From: JACMQX01 sp044225675
GTDB taxonomy: Bacteria; Pseudomonadota; Gammaproteobacteria; Burkholderiales; Burkholderiaceae_C
Length of the DNA stretch: 64,000 nucleotides
NCBI GenBank assembly: GCA_044225675.1
Contig: JBGAIH010000013.1
Location: 62,001 to 126,000, forward strand
Reading direction: 5' to 3'
Part shown: positions 34,025 through 43,167 of the stretch, in pieces
Position numbering within the stretch: position 1 is the first letter of the stretch
Layout of the letters: every line of letters starts with the position of its first letter
Notes under the pieces: model-generated
The model's database searches: none
The model's input: the letters and a program-made list of their open reading frames with translations, nothing else
Told to the model about the DNA's origin: nothing
Translations under genes and position numbers: made by a program

Positions 34025-34810
34025 TCAGCTTCTGTACGACGGGTCGGTGCGTTCGAGCTTGCGGATGAGCGAGGGCCACACGAAGCCGCCGCCGAGTCCG
34101 CCCGTCTGCACGCGCGAGGCTTCGGCGACGCCGTGGATGATGGCTGGATCGATCTCGGTGAGCGCACCGCCGGCCTGCGCGTCGATCTGGATGCGGCAGG
34201 TGTTCTCGAAGGTGTACATCGCAAGAAAGGCGTCGGCGATGGTGCGGCCCACGGTGAGCAGGCCGTGGTTGCGCAGCACGAGGAAGTTGGCCCGGCCCAG
34301 GTCGGCCTGCAGGCGGGGCTTCTCTTCGTCGCGGAAGGCCACGCCTTCGTACGTGTGGTACGCAAGCGAGGCCAGCACGAAGCTCGACTGCTGGCTGATC
34401 GGCAGGATGCCGCCGGCCTGCGCCGCGACCGCGACACCCGCGCGGGTGTGGGTGTGCAGCACGCAGCCGGCCTCGGGCCGCGCCTCGTGCACCGCGCTGT
34501 GGATCACGAAGCCGGCCGGGTTCACCGGAAACGGACTGTCGTGCAGCTTGTTGCACTGCATGTCGACCTTGATCAGGCTGGAAGCCGTGATCTCGTCGAA
34601 CATCAGGCCGTAGGGATTGATGAGGAACTGGTGCTGGTCGCCCGCCACGCTCTCGGGCAGCTTGGCGCTGATGTGGGTGAAGACGAGGTCGCTCCAGCCG
34701 TACAGGGCAACGAGGCGGTAACACGCGGCAAGGTCGCAGCGCAGCTGCCACTCATCTTCGCTGACGACTTCTTTCATTGAGGCGATGCTTTGCAACAGAG
34801 AAGCGGACAT
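34025..34810 (-). CDS. Class II aldolase/adducin-family protein
   Basis: 261 residues from the ATG at 34810. Zinc-site His residues are visible in VLHTHTRAGVAV (HxH) and AYHTYEGVAF, with WSDLVFTHISAKLP at the N-terminus, as in fuculose-phosphate-aldolase-type proteins. Members cleave or decarboxylate sugar phosphates, though many have unknown substrates. A downstream ATG at 34777 is an alternative start; the upstream extension to 34984 looks spurious. Divergent from the secretion chaperone gene with about 190 bp between. Confidence 0.85.
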   Translation of the reverse strand: MSASLLQSIASMKEVVSEDEWQLRCDLAACYRLVALYGWSDLVFTHISAKLPESVAGDQHQFLINPYGLMFDEITASSLIKVDMQCNKLHDSPFPVNPAGFVIHSAVHEARPEAGCVLHTHTRAGVAVAAQAGGILPISQQSSFVLASLAYHTYEGVAFRDEEKPRLQADLGRANFLVLRNHGLLTVGRTIADAFLAMYTFENTCRIQIDAQAGGALTEIDPAIIHGVAEASRVQTGGLGGGFVWPSLIRKLERTDPSYRS

Positions 34811-34999
34811 GTCGATCAATCCAGAGACAGAGAAAGTCCAAAGAATTATGAGCGCTTGGACGTGCTGCATCGCAACATCGATGGAAGCCATACCAAAGAA
34901 TGGTTCGCGCCATTGCGAGTAGCCACTGCCGGCCTCCGTTGCTATTCTGAACTTTCGATTTACCTTGCAGTACCCCTGCGCCACACGAGGAGAAGTTCC

Positions 35000-35443
35000 G
35001 TGCCTAGTGTTCCGCCCGCCAGTGTCCAGTCCCTGCTCGACGCCTTGTCAGCCACTCTGGGAGACACTTTCACCCTTGACGAGGACGGCCAATGCAGCCT
35101 GGTCTTTGACGACGACGTCGATGTCGCCATCGCCCTGACTCCGTCTTCCGACATTCTCACCATCCGCGCCTCCGTGGTACGACACGCGAGCGAGGTCACT
35201 GCCGGGATGATCCGGCGCGCGCTGGAGATGAACTACGGCCAGCTGCCACCGGGCCTGTCGATCGCGCTGGACGCGGCGTCGGGGTATCTGCTATTGATGG
35301 CGGTGCTGGAGCCGGAGGCCACGACGCCTGGACACTTTCAGGAGCTGCTGGCCGCGTTTGTGGCCTGGGTGCCTGAGATCCGAAGGCAGCTCGTATCGGC
35401 ACAGGTCATCCGGGATGGCGCGTTTCACACCGGGGAGATCTAG
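35000..35443 (+). CDS. CesT-like type III secretion chaperone
   Basis: 147 residues, small and acidic. GTG start with GAGGAG 8 nt upstream. The pattern LSATLGDTFTLDEDGQCSLVFDDDVDVAIALTPSSDILTIRASV followed by RRALEMNYGQLPPGLSIALDAASGYLLL is that of CesT/Tir-type class I chaperones, which bind the N-terminal region of one effector and deliver it to the type III apparatus. The next gene starts 2 bp after its stop and encodes a 1578-residue effector candidate, the classic chaperone-effector pair. Family recognised by pattern; partner inferred. Confidence 0.8.
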   Translation: MPSVPPASVQSLLDALSATLGDTFTLDEDGQCSLVFDDDVDVAIALTPSSDILTIRASVVRHASEVTAGMIRRALEMNYGQLPPGLSIALDAASGYLLLMAVLEPEATTPGHFQELLAAFVAWVPEIRRQLVSAQVIRDGAFHTGEI

Positions 35444-35445
35444 CA

Positions 35446-38400
35446 ATGGATCGGATCCGAAACGTTTTCAATGTAGGCTACGCCAGCATCCCCGGTTTTG
35501 AATCGTCGGGCCAAAGAACTCAGGCAACCCGGGGAGCGCTCGGCTTGGCCAACCGAAGAACAGCTGGATTTGCGAGCACCCTTCGAAAAGCATTCAAATT
35601 CAAGGGCAGGAAAGACGGATATGGCCGGCTGACACAGCAAGATACGCGGCAGCCAGTGCCTGCCAGAAACAATCGCCGGTCGCTGACTCCCCTAAAGGCC
35701 ATGCCGGCGCAGAGTTCCGGAAGCCAAGACAGAAAGGCAGTCTTCGAGCGCGATCAGGCCGGTAAACAGATCCTCACAACGTTGCGTGAGCTGACGGTGC
35801 AGGCCAAAAGTCTCCGCGCAGATGACAAAAAGGGGCCAGACAGCAAGAGCCCGAGTGGGCTGCCAACGATCGAGTCGATCAATGAAAAGTGGACCGCACA
35901 GTCAAAGCTGGCGCTCCAACGCGAGTTTCCGGTGCTTCGTGAGCCAGGCGCCTTCTTCGATGACAAGAAGTTAGCCAGGCTGGCAAGCAAACTGGCCGAT
36001 CTGGACCATCAACTCGCATGCGTCGCGGCGCCCGAATACAACAGCAACCTTCTTCTCACGACACTCGCAGCCCAAGGCCGCGTCCGCGGTATGTTCGAGT
36101 CCGCAACCCCGGCATCGGGCGATTCAACCGAGCGGACCGGTGGCACGGCTGGCCTCGCACTCGAGGACAAGGGCGATAGCCGCAGCCATCGGACTCAAGA
36201 AGACGCGTTCCCGCGCGCAAAAATGACCGCGCGCCAGCAGACCGTGGAGTCGGCCTGCGATGCATTGGAGGGTCTACTGGATCAGATGCTCGATTCGCTG
36301 AAAGACGGCCACGACGGCCATGCGCTTTGCTGTCTCTCGGGGCAGAGCACGATCCTTGACGGAGCGATCACGAATCTGCGCGAGAAGGCAGTCGCGGCCG
36401 CTATCGCTGGCGTACCAATCGCCGATCTAAAGGGGCCGCCCAGTAAAGATGTCAAGAATTTCGTCGCCAATGAAATGGCTTCGGTCGCCGCACGGACACA
36501 TTTGCAGCAGGCCTTGGCGCACGCAAAAGCCCCTTTGCTTGGCGGAAATCTGAGTGCCTATCGTTTCGACGCTGTCGGCGTGTCGGCCCTGCGAAACAGC
36601 CTGGGCCGTCATGCGGACAAGGTCGACCTTCTGATCGACCATCTTCACAGTCTGGAAGCAAGGCGACAACAGTTGCCTGCGGTCAAAGAACTCCGCCAAG
36701 CGATCGAGAAGCGGCTTGAAGCGCTTCAAATGCAGGGACCACACCCAACCGGAAGTGATTCGGGCGAACAGTTGACCGCTCGGGAGAGAAAGGGATCCGA
36801 GCCTGACGGATATCCGCTCGAAATACCTCCAATGAATTCTTCGGTCGACGACATCGAGGTACCGAATCTTGAGAGCTCCGATAACTCTCCCGGTGCAACA
36901 GGCACGCCCGAGCAGCGTCGGGAAAGCGGTGAATCAAGTTCGCCCGGCCGGGCATCCTCGATCCGGATCAACGAAATCCACCGGCTCAGATCGCGCCGCG
37001 AAACTCTACTTCCAAAGGAACTGGCGCAAGCGGATCGTGTGCTGTGCCGCGTCTTCGATACTGAACAACCGTGGAGGCTCTACGAAGGAAAGGCTAGCAT
37101 AGATCGGCGCGAGGGTAGAGCGCTCCAGCCGGATATCACGGGTCATGGAGGTGGAGTCCGAGGAGATTGGGATACCGCACTTAGCCTTCCACCAGATACG
37201 AAGACTGATCAAAGATCAGATCCTGATGTTGACCGCGACCTCCGTAGCGCCGCCGATTCGCTTGCGACTTACCTAAAGCTCTACCCCTCCATGACCGGCG
37301 AGAGAGCGGTCAAGGCCGAGGATTTGCTCGCTAACTGGGGCGTGGAGGACATTTCACCATGGCACTCCACCGGGTCGCTCGACCGATCGAGCGCGGCCGG
37401 CGTGAAGCAAACTGACACCAAGGCCGGCGCATCGGAAAAGCTTTCGCCGACAAAGCCGTCTGCCGATGAAGCACGCCCGACGTCCGGCCTGGACGACAAG
37501 AGCATCGCCATGTACGTCGAGCGCGGCGTGTCCTCCTCCAAAGATCTGAAAAGCATCAACGAGACGATCGGCTATTTCCGCCAGAACCTGAAGAACTATC
37601 TGTCTGCCGACAAGCTCGGCGCTATTGCCAACAGGATTCGCTGGACCAGTGGCCAAGACGGCCCCGATCCGATCGTCACAATGACCTCGATCCTGGCCAG
37701 CACGAAGAGTGAAGACAAGGTCCGATTGCTGGGCACAAAGATTCTGCAGTCGTTGTTCAGGAAGAGGGCCGAAGAATCTGCCTCGGAAAAAGACAGGAAA
37801 GAATCCAAGGGAGACTCGCTCACGGACACCTCGGCGCAAACGCCGCCGACCATTGAAGATGTCGTCAAGGACACACAACAGGCCAACGCCCGGGTTCGCA
37901 GGCATTTCCAGCCCGCGTTCGAGGTGCTGGACAAATCCCGGGGTGCGTTGTTGTTGGAGAACGCGGCAGCCCTAGGTTCATCGCCGGGAACAACGAGTCG
38001 TGAGCAGCTGGAGGCCGTGCGCTCGGAATTGCTCCAAGAGGCGGGCTTGAGTCCGCCCCGCGGCGGCGAATTCTTTTCCGGGCCTGACCACATGCGTACG
38101 CTCAAGTCTTTGGTTCGGGTCGCGATCCTGGCGGAGCTTGACGGCAAACAGATCGTCGCCTTTCATCCGGACCAAGGAAAGGACAAGGACAACATTCTTG
38201 CGCGCCTGACGACGTGGGGCATCGACGTCAAAATGTTCATGCCGGAGATCGCCGAAGTGCTCGCCCAGCCTCTGGACGATTCGACGCTCGAATCGTGGCG
38301 CCAAGCGGAAGCCATTCCCGATAGAGCGCATCTGGCAGATACCAAAGGCAAGGACTTGCGAGACTTCGACAAGGAAAAGGAAGATCTCATCGCCAGTATT

Positions 38401-40182
38401 GAGCAGATGAGTATGACTACGCGTGTGCGAGTGACTCGAAACGTGCGGGGAGAGTTGACTACCGGGCGAATTACCTTCGATCCAACGGGCACGCTCGGGC
38501 TCTCCGGCAGGGTAGCCGTTGGGTGGCCAGATTCGATCGAGCTTTGCCGCGTGGGTGAAGGGTATGAGATCGCCCTGCGTCGAAACTACGAAGTGCGCGC
38601 CGGCGTAGAAGGGTCGGCGGTAGGGGGCGTCAATGCCTTCCTCAAGGCGGAGGCGCGCCTGGGCATCGAGGGTGGCCTTGCGCGACGGTGGAAAACTGCC
38701 GGAGTTTCACTGCGCTTTGCCAATGACAAGTCAGGCAGAGAAGGCATGCAAGCCGTTTTGCGATCGCTTCTGGACGGCAAGGAGCCAGATCTTTCCAAGG
38801 CGAAATACATTGCGCCGCTGGACGAGCAGGTCATCAACGTGAAGGGCAGCGCAAGCGTCGCGGCTGGTGTCGGCTATTTCCCGGACGACCCCATCGAGAG
38901 CAAAGCGGTTTCAGCGCAGTATGGCGTCGGAGCACGCGCAACCGCAGCCCTCGCTGGCAGTGCGCAGTGGACCCGCAGTTCCACGCACAGCACCGTGGGT
39001 TCGGTCGAAAAGCAGGAGCGCATCAGAGCGGTTGAACGGACGATCAGCGCCGGCGTGAGCGGCCCGAAGATTGCTGCGTCAGCCAGCGCCTCGCTCGTCG
39101 CCTCCGACAACCTTGTCGACTACGGCCGTGTAAAGTCTTCGCAGTACCGTCGGCAGCTCAAGAAGGTCAGCGGCAAGTACGGGGAAACGGCGCCTCAGAC
39201 CGAGTACATCCAGTCGCTGAATCTTCCCGCACGCCGCCGCCGCGCCACGGCCGAAGAGGTCTTCGGTCCCGCATTTAAGCAGTTGCTCAACAATCTGGGC
39301 AAGAGCCAAAAGGCAGACGATAGAGCCATGGCGGAGGTAATCAACAACATGCTCGACAAGCCCGGGCCGAACGAGGCATTTGTTCTCACCTCGAATATTG
39401 ATCCAGACCGGGCGTTGGAGATTGATGCGCTGCAACTAGAGGCACGCAACCTCCGAATGGGAATGGGTGGCTATTCCCTTCGAGAGGCTGAGGCTCGTGC
39501 GGTTCGCGCCGAGGCGCGTGTAAGGCAGATCCTCGACGATCCGAGCAACTACGTCATCGCTCGAATTGACCTGCACGGTCAGGTGGAAGCCAGTTTGTCC
39601 AGGTCCCTGCCCATCCCCTTCGTCAAGGTACAGCAGTCTCAGGAGACTCGCGGGTTCTACGTGTCCCACCAGGTCAAACCCGACCCTGTCGCTGCTCGCC
39701 AGGCGCGAGACGAAGCGCTGGGGGTGGCGGCGGAAACCAAGGCCAATCCCTCGATTGACAGCCCTTCCCCGCCCCAGCAGCAGCAGAGTAGCGGCAATTC
39801 GCCAGAGCGAACCTCCAAACCTTTGGACAAAAAAGAAGTCGAGACGGACTTCGCCGAGCATTATGTGATTCGGCCGTCGCCCGCGAAGCCGAGTTCGGAT
39901 ATCCCATCGCCGTCGCAGCTCCCTCCCGCCACGTCTCCCGTGACGCCCATTTCCACCCGGCGAACCCGTTCACCGGTGATCTCTGCTACGCGGCCTTTGT
40001 TGGGGGCCAGGACGGATCATAGTTTGAAGATCCACAGGCAAAAGCCTCAGCCGTCAAGCCGTTCTCCTGCGCCAAGAATCGTGTCGGGTCGCTCCGATCC
40101 AGCGACAGTTTCGCCGATCACCGGAGTGCCAAAGAGGCTTGATCTCGACCACGATGAACGGTCGCCCCCACAGAAGAAGTGA
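35446..40182 (+). CDS. Large candidate type III effector, AvrE-like architecture
   Basis: 1578 residues, no signal peptide. Residues 1-100 are Ser/Arg/Gln-rich and disordered, as in secreted effectors. Helical regions at ~100-420 and ~690-990 are split by disordered linkers (~425-510, ~570-690). Two WxxxE motifs are present: WRLYE at 543-547 and WRQAE at 951-955. From ~995 to ~1245 the sequence becomes beta-rich with alternating Gly/Ala/Ser (GLSGRVAVGWP, GVEGSAVGGVNAFLKAEARLG, KGSASVAAGVGYF), followed by helices and a disordered Pro/Ser tail (~1440-1578). AvrE-class effectors are also very long, carry WxxxE motifs and end in a beta-barrel pore. Codon use is visibly less GC-biased than the neighbours, suggesting horizontal gain. 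The family link is my inference. Confidence 0.7.
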   Translation: MDRIRNVFNVGYASIPGFESSGQRTQATRGALGLANRRTAGFASTLRKAFKFKGRKDGYGRLTQQDTRQPVPARNNRRSLTPLKAMPAQSSGSQDRKAVFERDQAGKQILTTLRELTVQAKSLRADDKKGPDSKSPSGLPTIESINEKWTAQSKLALQREFPVLREPGAFFDDKKLARLASKLADLDHQLACVAAPEYNSNLLLTTLAAQGRVRGMFESATPASGDSTERTGGTAGLALEDKGDSRSHRTQEDAFPRAKMTARQQTVESACDALEGLLDQMLDSLKDGHDGHALCCLSGQSTILDGAITNLREKAVAAAIAGVPIADLKGPPSKDVKNFVANEMASVAARTHLQQALAHAKAPLLGGNLSAYRFDAVGVSALRNSLGRHADKVDLLIDHLHSLEARRQQLPAVKELRQAIEKRLEALQMQGPHPTGSDSGEQLTARERKGSEPDGYPLEIPPMNSSVDDIEVPNLESSDNSPGATGTPEQRRESGESSSPGRASSIRINEIHRLRSRRETLLPKELAQADRVLCRVFDTEQPWRLYEGKASIDRREGRALQPDITGHGGGVRGDWDTALSLPPDTKTDQRSDPDVDRDLRSAADSLATYLKLYPSMTGERAVKAEDLLANWGVEDISPWHSTGSLDRSSAAGVKQTDTKAGASEKLSPTKPSADEARPTSGLDDKSIAMYVERGVSSSKDLKSINETIGYFRQNLKNYLSADKLGAIANRIRWTSGQDGPDPIVTMTSILASTKSEDKVRLLGTKILQSLFRKRAEESASEKDRKESKGDSLTDTSAQTPPTIEDVVKDTQQANARVRRHFQPAFEVLDKSRGALLLENAAALGSSPGTTSREQLEAVRSELLQEAGLSPPRGGEFFSGPDHMRTLKSLVRVAILAELDGKQIVAFHPDQGKDKDNILARLTTWGIDVKMFMPEIAEVLAQPLDDSTLESWRQAEAIPDRAHLADTKGKDLRDFDKEKEDLIASIEQMSMTTRVRVTRNVRGELTTGRITFDPTGTLGLSGRVAVGWPDSIELCRVGEGYEIALRRNYEVRAGVEGSAVGGVNAFLKAEARLGIEGGLARRWKTAGVSLRFANDKSGREGMQAVLRSLLDGKEPDLSKAKYIAPLDEQVINVKGSASVAAGVGYFPDDPIESKAVSAQYGVGARATAALAGSAQWTRSSTHSTVGSVEKQERIRAVERTISAGVSGPKIAASASASLVASDNLVDYGRVKSSQYRRQLKKVSGKYGETAPQTEYIQSLNLPARRRRATAEEVFGPAFKQLLNNLGKSQKADDRAMAEVINNMLDKPGPNEAFVLTSNIDPDRALEIDALQLEARNLRMGMGGYSLREAEARAVRAEARVRQILDDPSNYVIARIDLHGQVEASLSRSLPIPFVKVQQSQETRGFYVSHQVKPDPVAARQARDEALGVAAETKANPSIDSPSPPQQQQSSGNSPERTSKPLDKKEVETDFAEHYVIRPSPAKPSSDIPSPSQLPPATSPVTPISTRRTRSPVISATRPLLGARTDHSLKIHRQKPQPSSRSPAPRIVSGRSDPATVSPITGVPKRLDLDHDERSPPQKK

Positions 40183-40263
40183 GCTTGACGCATCCGAGCG
40201 AAAGCACCCGAATCCCGGCGGATGCTCGGAGGAGCTATGGTCGAAATGTTGGGCGGCGCCGAC

Positions 40264-40283
40264 ATTCAGGCACACTCCTGAAT
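40264..40283. repeat. Perfect 7-bp hairpin over the first ATP-grasp start codon
   Basis: ATTCAGG-CACACT-CCTGAAT; its right arm includes the first two bases of the ATG at 40282. It could stop transcription from the effector gene, although no T-tract is seen, or mask translation initiation. Confidence 0.45.
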
Positions 40284-41412
40284 GATGCAACAGTCGCTGC
40301 ACCACCTTCCCGCTCCTGACGCCGTCACGGCATTCCCGCCCGCGTGGCTGTTCGCAGGCATTCCTGCCAACGGCCGCGCCGGCGCGTTGTGCGTCCGTCT
40401 CGAACAAGCGCCCCAGTTGGTACTGCCCGGCACGGCCAGTTTCCTGCAGCAGTTGCAGCTGCCGTGGTCCCTGCGCCCGCTGTACTTCGGCGCGCCTGAC
40501 GCGTTGCAGCCCGGCATGCGGCTGGAGCGGTTGCCGTGCATCAACTTCATGGCCGATGCCGACGTGTATGCCCCGGCGCTCGCCCAGGCGGCGCTGGTGT
40601 CGCAGCAAATGGGTACGCCGTGCTTCAACCGGCCACAAGCGGTCGCGGCCAGCACGCGAGACAGCGTCGCGCGCAGACTGGCCGGCGTGCAGGGCCTCGC
40701 GGTGCCAGCGACAGTACGTGTGCGCGCCACGCGACTGGCCGGGCTGCGGCAGGCCATGGAGAGCGCAGGCATGACGCTGCCGCTGATCGTGCGCATGGCG
40801 GGCGACCAGGGCGGCGTGAGTACGGTGAAGATCGACAGCGAGGACGACTGGGAGCTGCTGCATGCGCTGCCCTGGGGCGGGCGCGACGTGTACCTCACGC
40901 AGTACGTGGACTTCCGCGACGCCGATGGCTACTTCCGCAAGATCCGGCTGGCCGTGGTGGGATCCGACATCTTCATCAAGCACCACTACACCTCGCGGCA
41001 ATGGATGATCCATTTCCGCGCGCGCGAGCCGATCAGTGACCAGGAGGAGCCGCGCTTCCTGCGCGAGTTCGACACGGCCACACTGCCGGCCATCCGCCCC
41101 GCCGTTCTCGAAATTGCGCGGCGTCTGGGTCTGGACTATTTCGGCATCGACGCGAGCCTGCGGCCGGACGGCACACTGCTGGTGTTCGAAGCCAACGCCA
41201 CGATGAACATGCTCGACAACCATGCCGCCAAGGGTGCGTTGTGGGCGGAACCAACGCGCCGCATCGCCGAAGCACTGGCAGCGCTGCTCGCGCATCCCGA
41301 GCGCTGGTTGAACGCTCGGCCGGCATCGACAGGCGGAAGCGGCACGTCGATGCAGCCAACCGCTGCGCGCGACGGCGCCGCAGGCAGCAACACGGCGTCG
41401 GAGCGTCCATGA
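40282..41412 (+). CDS. ATP-grasp protein 1 of 3
   Basis: 376 residues. An N-terminal pre-ATP-grasp region (~15-140) with phrases PPAWLFAGIP and INFMADADVYAPALAQAA, then the ATP-grasp core: LIVRMAGDQGGVST (nucleotide loop, with Arg where most family members have Lys) and the metal site LDYFGIDASLRPDGTLLVFEANATMN (Asp, Glu, Asn). ATP-grasp enzymes join a carboxylate to an amine or thiol through an acyl phosphate. Two paralogues follow at 41409 and 46298. The stop overlaps the next ATG (ATGA). In-frame ATGs at 40282 and 40285; no clear ribosome site. Substrate unknown. Confidence 0.8.
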   Translation: MMQQSLHHLPAPDAVTAFPPAWLFAGIPANGRAGALCVRLEQAPQLVLPGTASFLQQLQLPWSLRPLYFGAPDALQPGMRLERLPCINFMADADVYAPALAQAALVSQQMGTPCFNRPQAVAASTRDSVARRLAGVQGLAVPATVRVRATRLAGLRQAMESAGMTLPLIVRMAGDQGGVSTVKIDSEDDWELLHALPWGGRDVYLTQYVDFRDADGYFRKIRLAVVGSDIFIKHHYTSRQWMIHFRAREPISDQEEPRFLREFDTATLPAIRPAVLEIARRLGLDYFGIDASLRPDGTLLVFEANATMNMLDNHAAKGALWAEPTRRIAEALAALLAHPERWLNARPASTGGSGTSMQPTAARDGAAGSNTASERP

Positions 41413-42506
41413 GCCAGCCAAACGGTCCGCGAGTCCCGCGCGATGCGGCGCAGTCGCCCCGGGCGCCACGCATGCCACCCGACTTTCTGGTGCTGCGGGG
41501 CATCCCCGACGACCGCGTCGTGCGGCTCGCCCCCGCAGGCCTGCGCCAGCCCGGCATGATGGTCAGCGGTCATGCGCACTTCCTGCCGCTGCCGGGCGAG
41601 CCGATGCCCGGGGCGCCGCTGTTCCTCGGCGGGCCGCTGCCGGCGAACCTGGATGGCCTGCCGCGCGTGCCGGTCATCAACACCCTGGCCGACGCCGACG
41701 TCCATGCGCAGGCTCTGCGGCAGGCTGCGCAGTTGCTGCAGCAGCTGGGTGGCCCGGCCTGCCTGAACCATCCGCTGGCGGTGCTGGCGACCGGGCGCGA
41801 CAACGTGGCCCGTCAGCTGCGCGGCATCGAGGGCTTGCAGGTGCCGACGACGGTGCGCGTGCGTGCGACGCGCCTGGCGCAGCTGCGGGAGGCGATGCGT
41901 GACGCCGGCCTGGCGTTTCCGGTGCTCGTGCGCCTGGCCGGCCAGCAGGGCGGACTCGACACGGTGCGCGTGATGGACGACGGCGACTGGGAAGCGCTGA
42001 ATCCGCTCGGCTGGGGCGGCCGCGATCTGTACCTCACGCAGTTCGTCGATTTCCGGGATGCCGACGGCGTGTATCGCAACGTGCGCATTGCGCTGATCGG
42101 CGGCGAGATCGTGCCTTGCCTGCTGCACGAAGGTCAAGGCTGGCAGATGGGTACGCCCGAGGTGAGTAGGGCCCTCGCAGAGGTGGATCGCGGAGACAAC
42201 GCGCCATCCGCCGAGGCGGCGGCCTCTCGGCAACGCGCCGCGTCCGAGGACGCTCGGCTGGAGCGGTTCACCCGGGACTGTCTGCCAACCTTGCGCGGTG
42301 CCCTGCAGGACATTGCACAGCGCCTTCGGCTCGACTGCTTCGCGGTCGATGGCAGCCTGCGGCCTGACGGGCGTCTGCTGGTGTTCGAGGCCAATGCGAG
42401 CAATCCGACGCAGCAGGACATGCGCCTGCCCGCCGTGGCCGACGCGGTCCGGGCACTGCTGGCGCGGCCCGGCGCGTGGCGCGGCGCGCCGCCGCTCAGC
42501 CGCTGA
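41409..42506 (+). CDS. ATP-grasp protein 2 of 3
   Basis: 365 residues, coupled to the previous gene by ATGA overlap. Same core: VLVRLAGQQGGLDTVRV, GGRDLYLTQFVDFRDADG and LDCFAVDGSLRPDGRLLVFEANASN. It is the most divergent of the three: it contains an insert rich in Ala/Arg/Glu (~245-275) and lacks the MN after the Asn of the metal site. It may be a partner subunit or use another substrate. It overlaps the convergent FMN-reductase gene by 11 bp. Function inferred only at superfamily level. Confidence 0.78.
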   Translation: MSQPNGPRVPRDAAQSPRAPRMPPDFLVLRGIPDDRVVRLAPAGLRQPGMMVSGHAHFLPLPGEPMPGAPLFLGGPLPANLDGLPRVPVINTLADADVHAQALRQAAQLLQQLGGPACLNHPLAVLATGRDNVARQLRGIEGLQVPTTVRVRATRLAQLREAMRDAGLAFPVLVRLAGQQGGLDTVRVMDDGDWEALNPLGWGGRDLYLTQFVDFRDADGVYRNVRIALIGGEIVPCLLHEGQGWQMGTPEVSRALAEVDRGDNAPSAEAAASRQRAASEDARLERFTRDCLPTLRGALQDIAQRLRLDCFAVDGSLRPDGRLLVFEANASNPTQQDMRLPAVADAVRALLARPGAWRGAPPLSR

Positions 42507-43083
42507 GCCGCTCCGCCGCCCAGAGCACCTGGTCGATGACGTCCTGCACCGACTTGCGGTGCGCCTCATTCACCAGCCGGCCGTCGGCATCGAATGCCTC
42601 CGCAGCCCGGCCGAGCGCAAAGGCCTTGGGCGCGAGCCAGCACTGCGAGTTCAGGATGAGCGGCGCCAGATGGCTCTGCGATCGCAGGCCGCCGAGCGCG
42701 CCCGGCGAGGCGCTCAGCATGCCGACGACCTTGCCGCGAAAGGACTTGAAGCCGTCGGTCCACGCCGGGTCGGCCTTGACCGGGCTCGACACCCAGTCGA
42801 TGGTGTTCTTGAGCAGGGCCGTGTAGCTGCCGTTGTATTCGGGCGAGACGATGATCCAGGCCGGATGCTCGAACAGGATCTGCTTGAGGCGCATCACGTC
42901 GGGCGGCGTGGCCTGCGCTTCGAGGTCGGCGTTGTACATCGGGACGTCGAAGTCGCCGAGTTCGAGATGCGTGACGTCGGCTCCCACCGCGCGCGCCATG
43001 GCGGCGGCCTGGGTGGCGAGCTTGCGGTTCCAGGAGTTCTGGCGCGTGCTGCCAGCGAAGACGAGGAGTTTCATGCGGGCCAT
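42496..43083 (-). CDS. NADPH-dependent FMN reductase (ChrR/YieF-like)
   Basis: 195 residues, flavodoxin-like fold. FMN site GSTRQNSWNRKLA and SPEYNGSYTALLKNTIDWVS are typical of NADPH-dependent FMN reductases such as ChrR/YieF, which reduce quinones and metals. ATGs at 43083 and 43074 are both possible. It sits convergent to the ATP-grasp pair and downstream of the surface-protein gene, from which it is separated by a strong terminator, so it is probably a bystander in the secretion locus. Confidence 0.9.
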   Translation of the reverse strand: MARMKLLVFAGSTRQNSWNRKLATQAAAMARAVGADVTHLELGDFDVPMYNADLEAQATPPDVMRLKQILFEHPAWIIVSPEYNGSYTALLKNTIDWVSSPVKADPAWTDGFKSFRGKVVGMLSASPGALGGLRSQSHLAPLILNSQCWLAPKAFALGRAAEAFDADGRLVNEAHRKSVQDVIDQVLWAAERLSG

Positions 43084-43122
43084 TCTTGCACGGAGCGTGC
43101 CGGGCCCGCCTTCACTGCCCCC

Positions 43123-43149
43123 AAAAGAAAAAGGGGCCGAAGCCCCTTT
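43123..43149 (-). terminator. Rho-independent terminator of the surface-protein gene
   Basis: On the minus strand: AAAGGGGC-TTCG-GCCCCTTT stem-loop (43149-43130) followed by a T-rich run (TTTTCTTTT region), starting 18 bp after the stop of the large acidic protein. The stable TTCG loop and T-tract make it the clearest terminator in the window. Confidence 0.9.
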
Positions 43150-43167
43150 GACGTGTACCGCAGTGGC

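Noticed and set aside
34811..34999. PIP or hrp box in front of the chaperone-effector pair
   Set aside because: TTCG occurs at 34904 and 34954 but not at the 15-16 bp spacing; no GGAACC..CCAC hrp box either.
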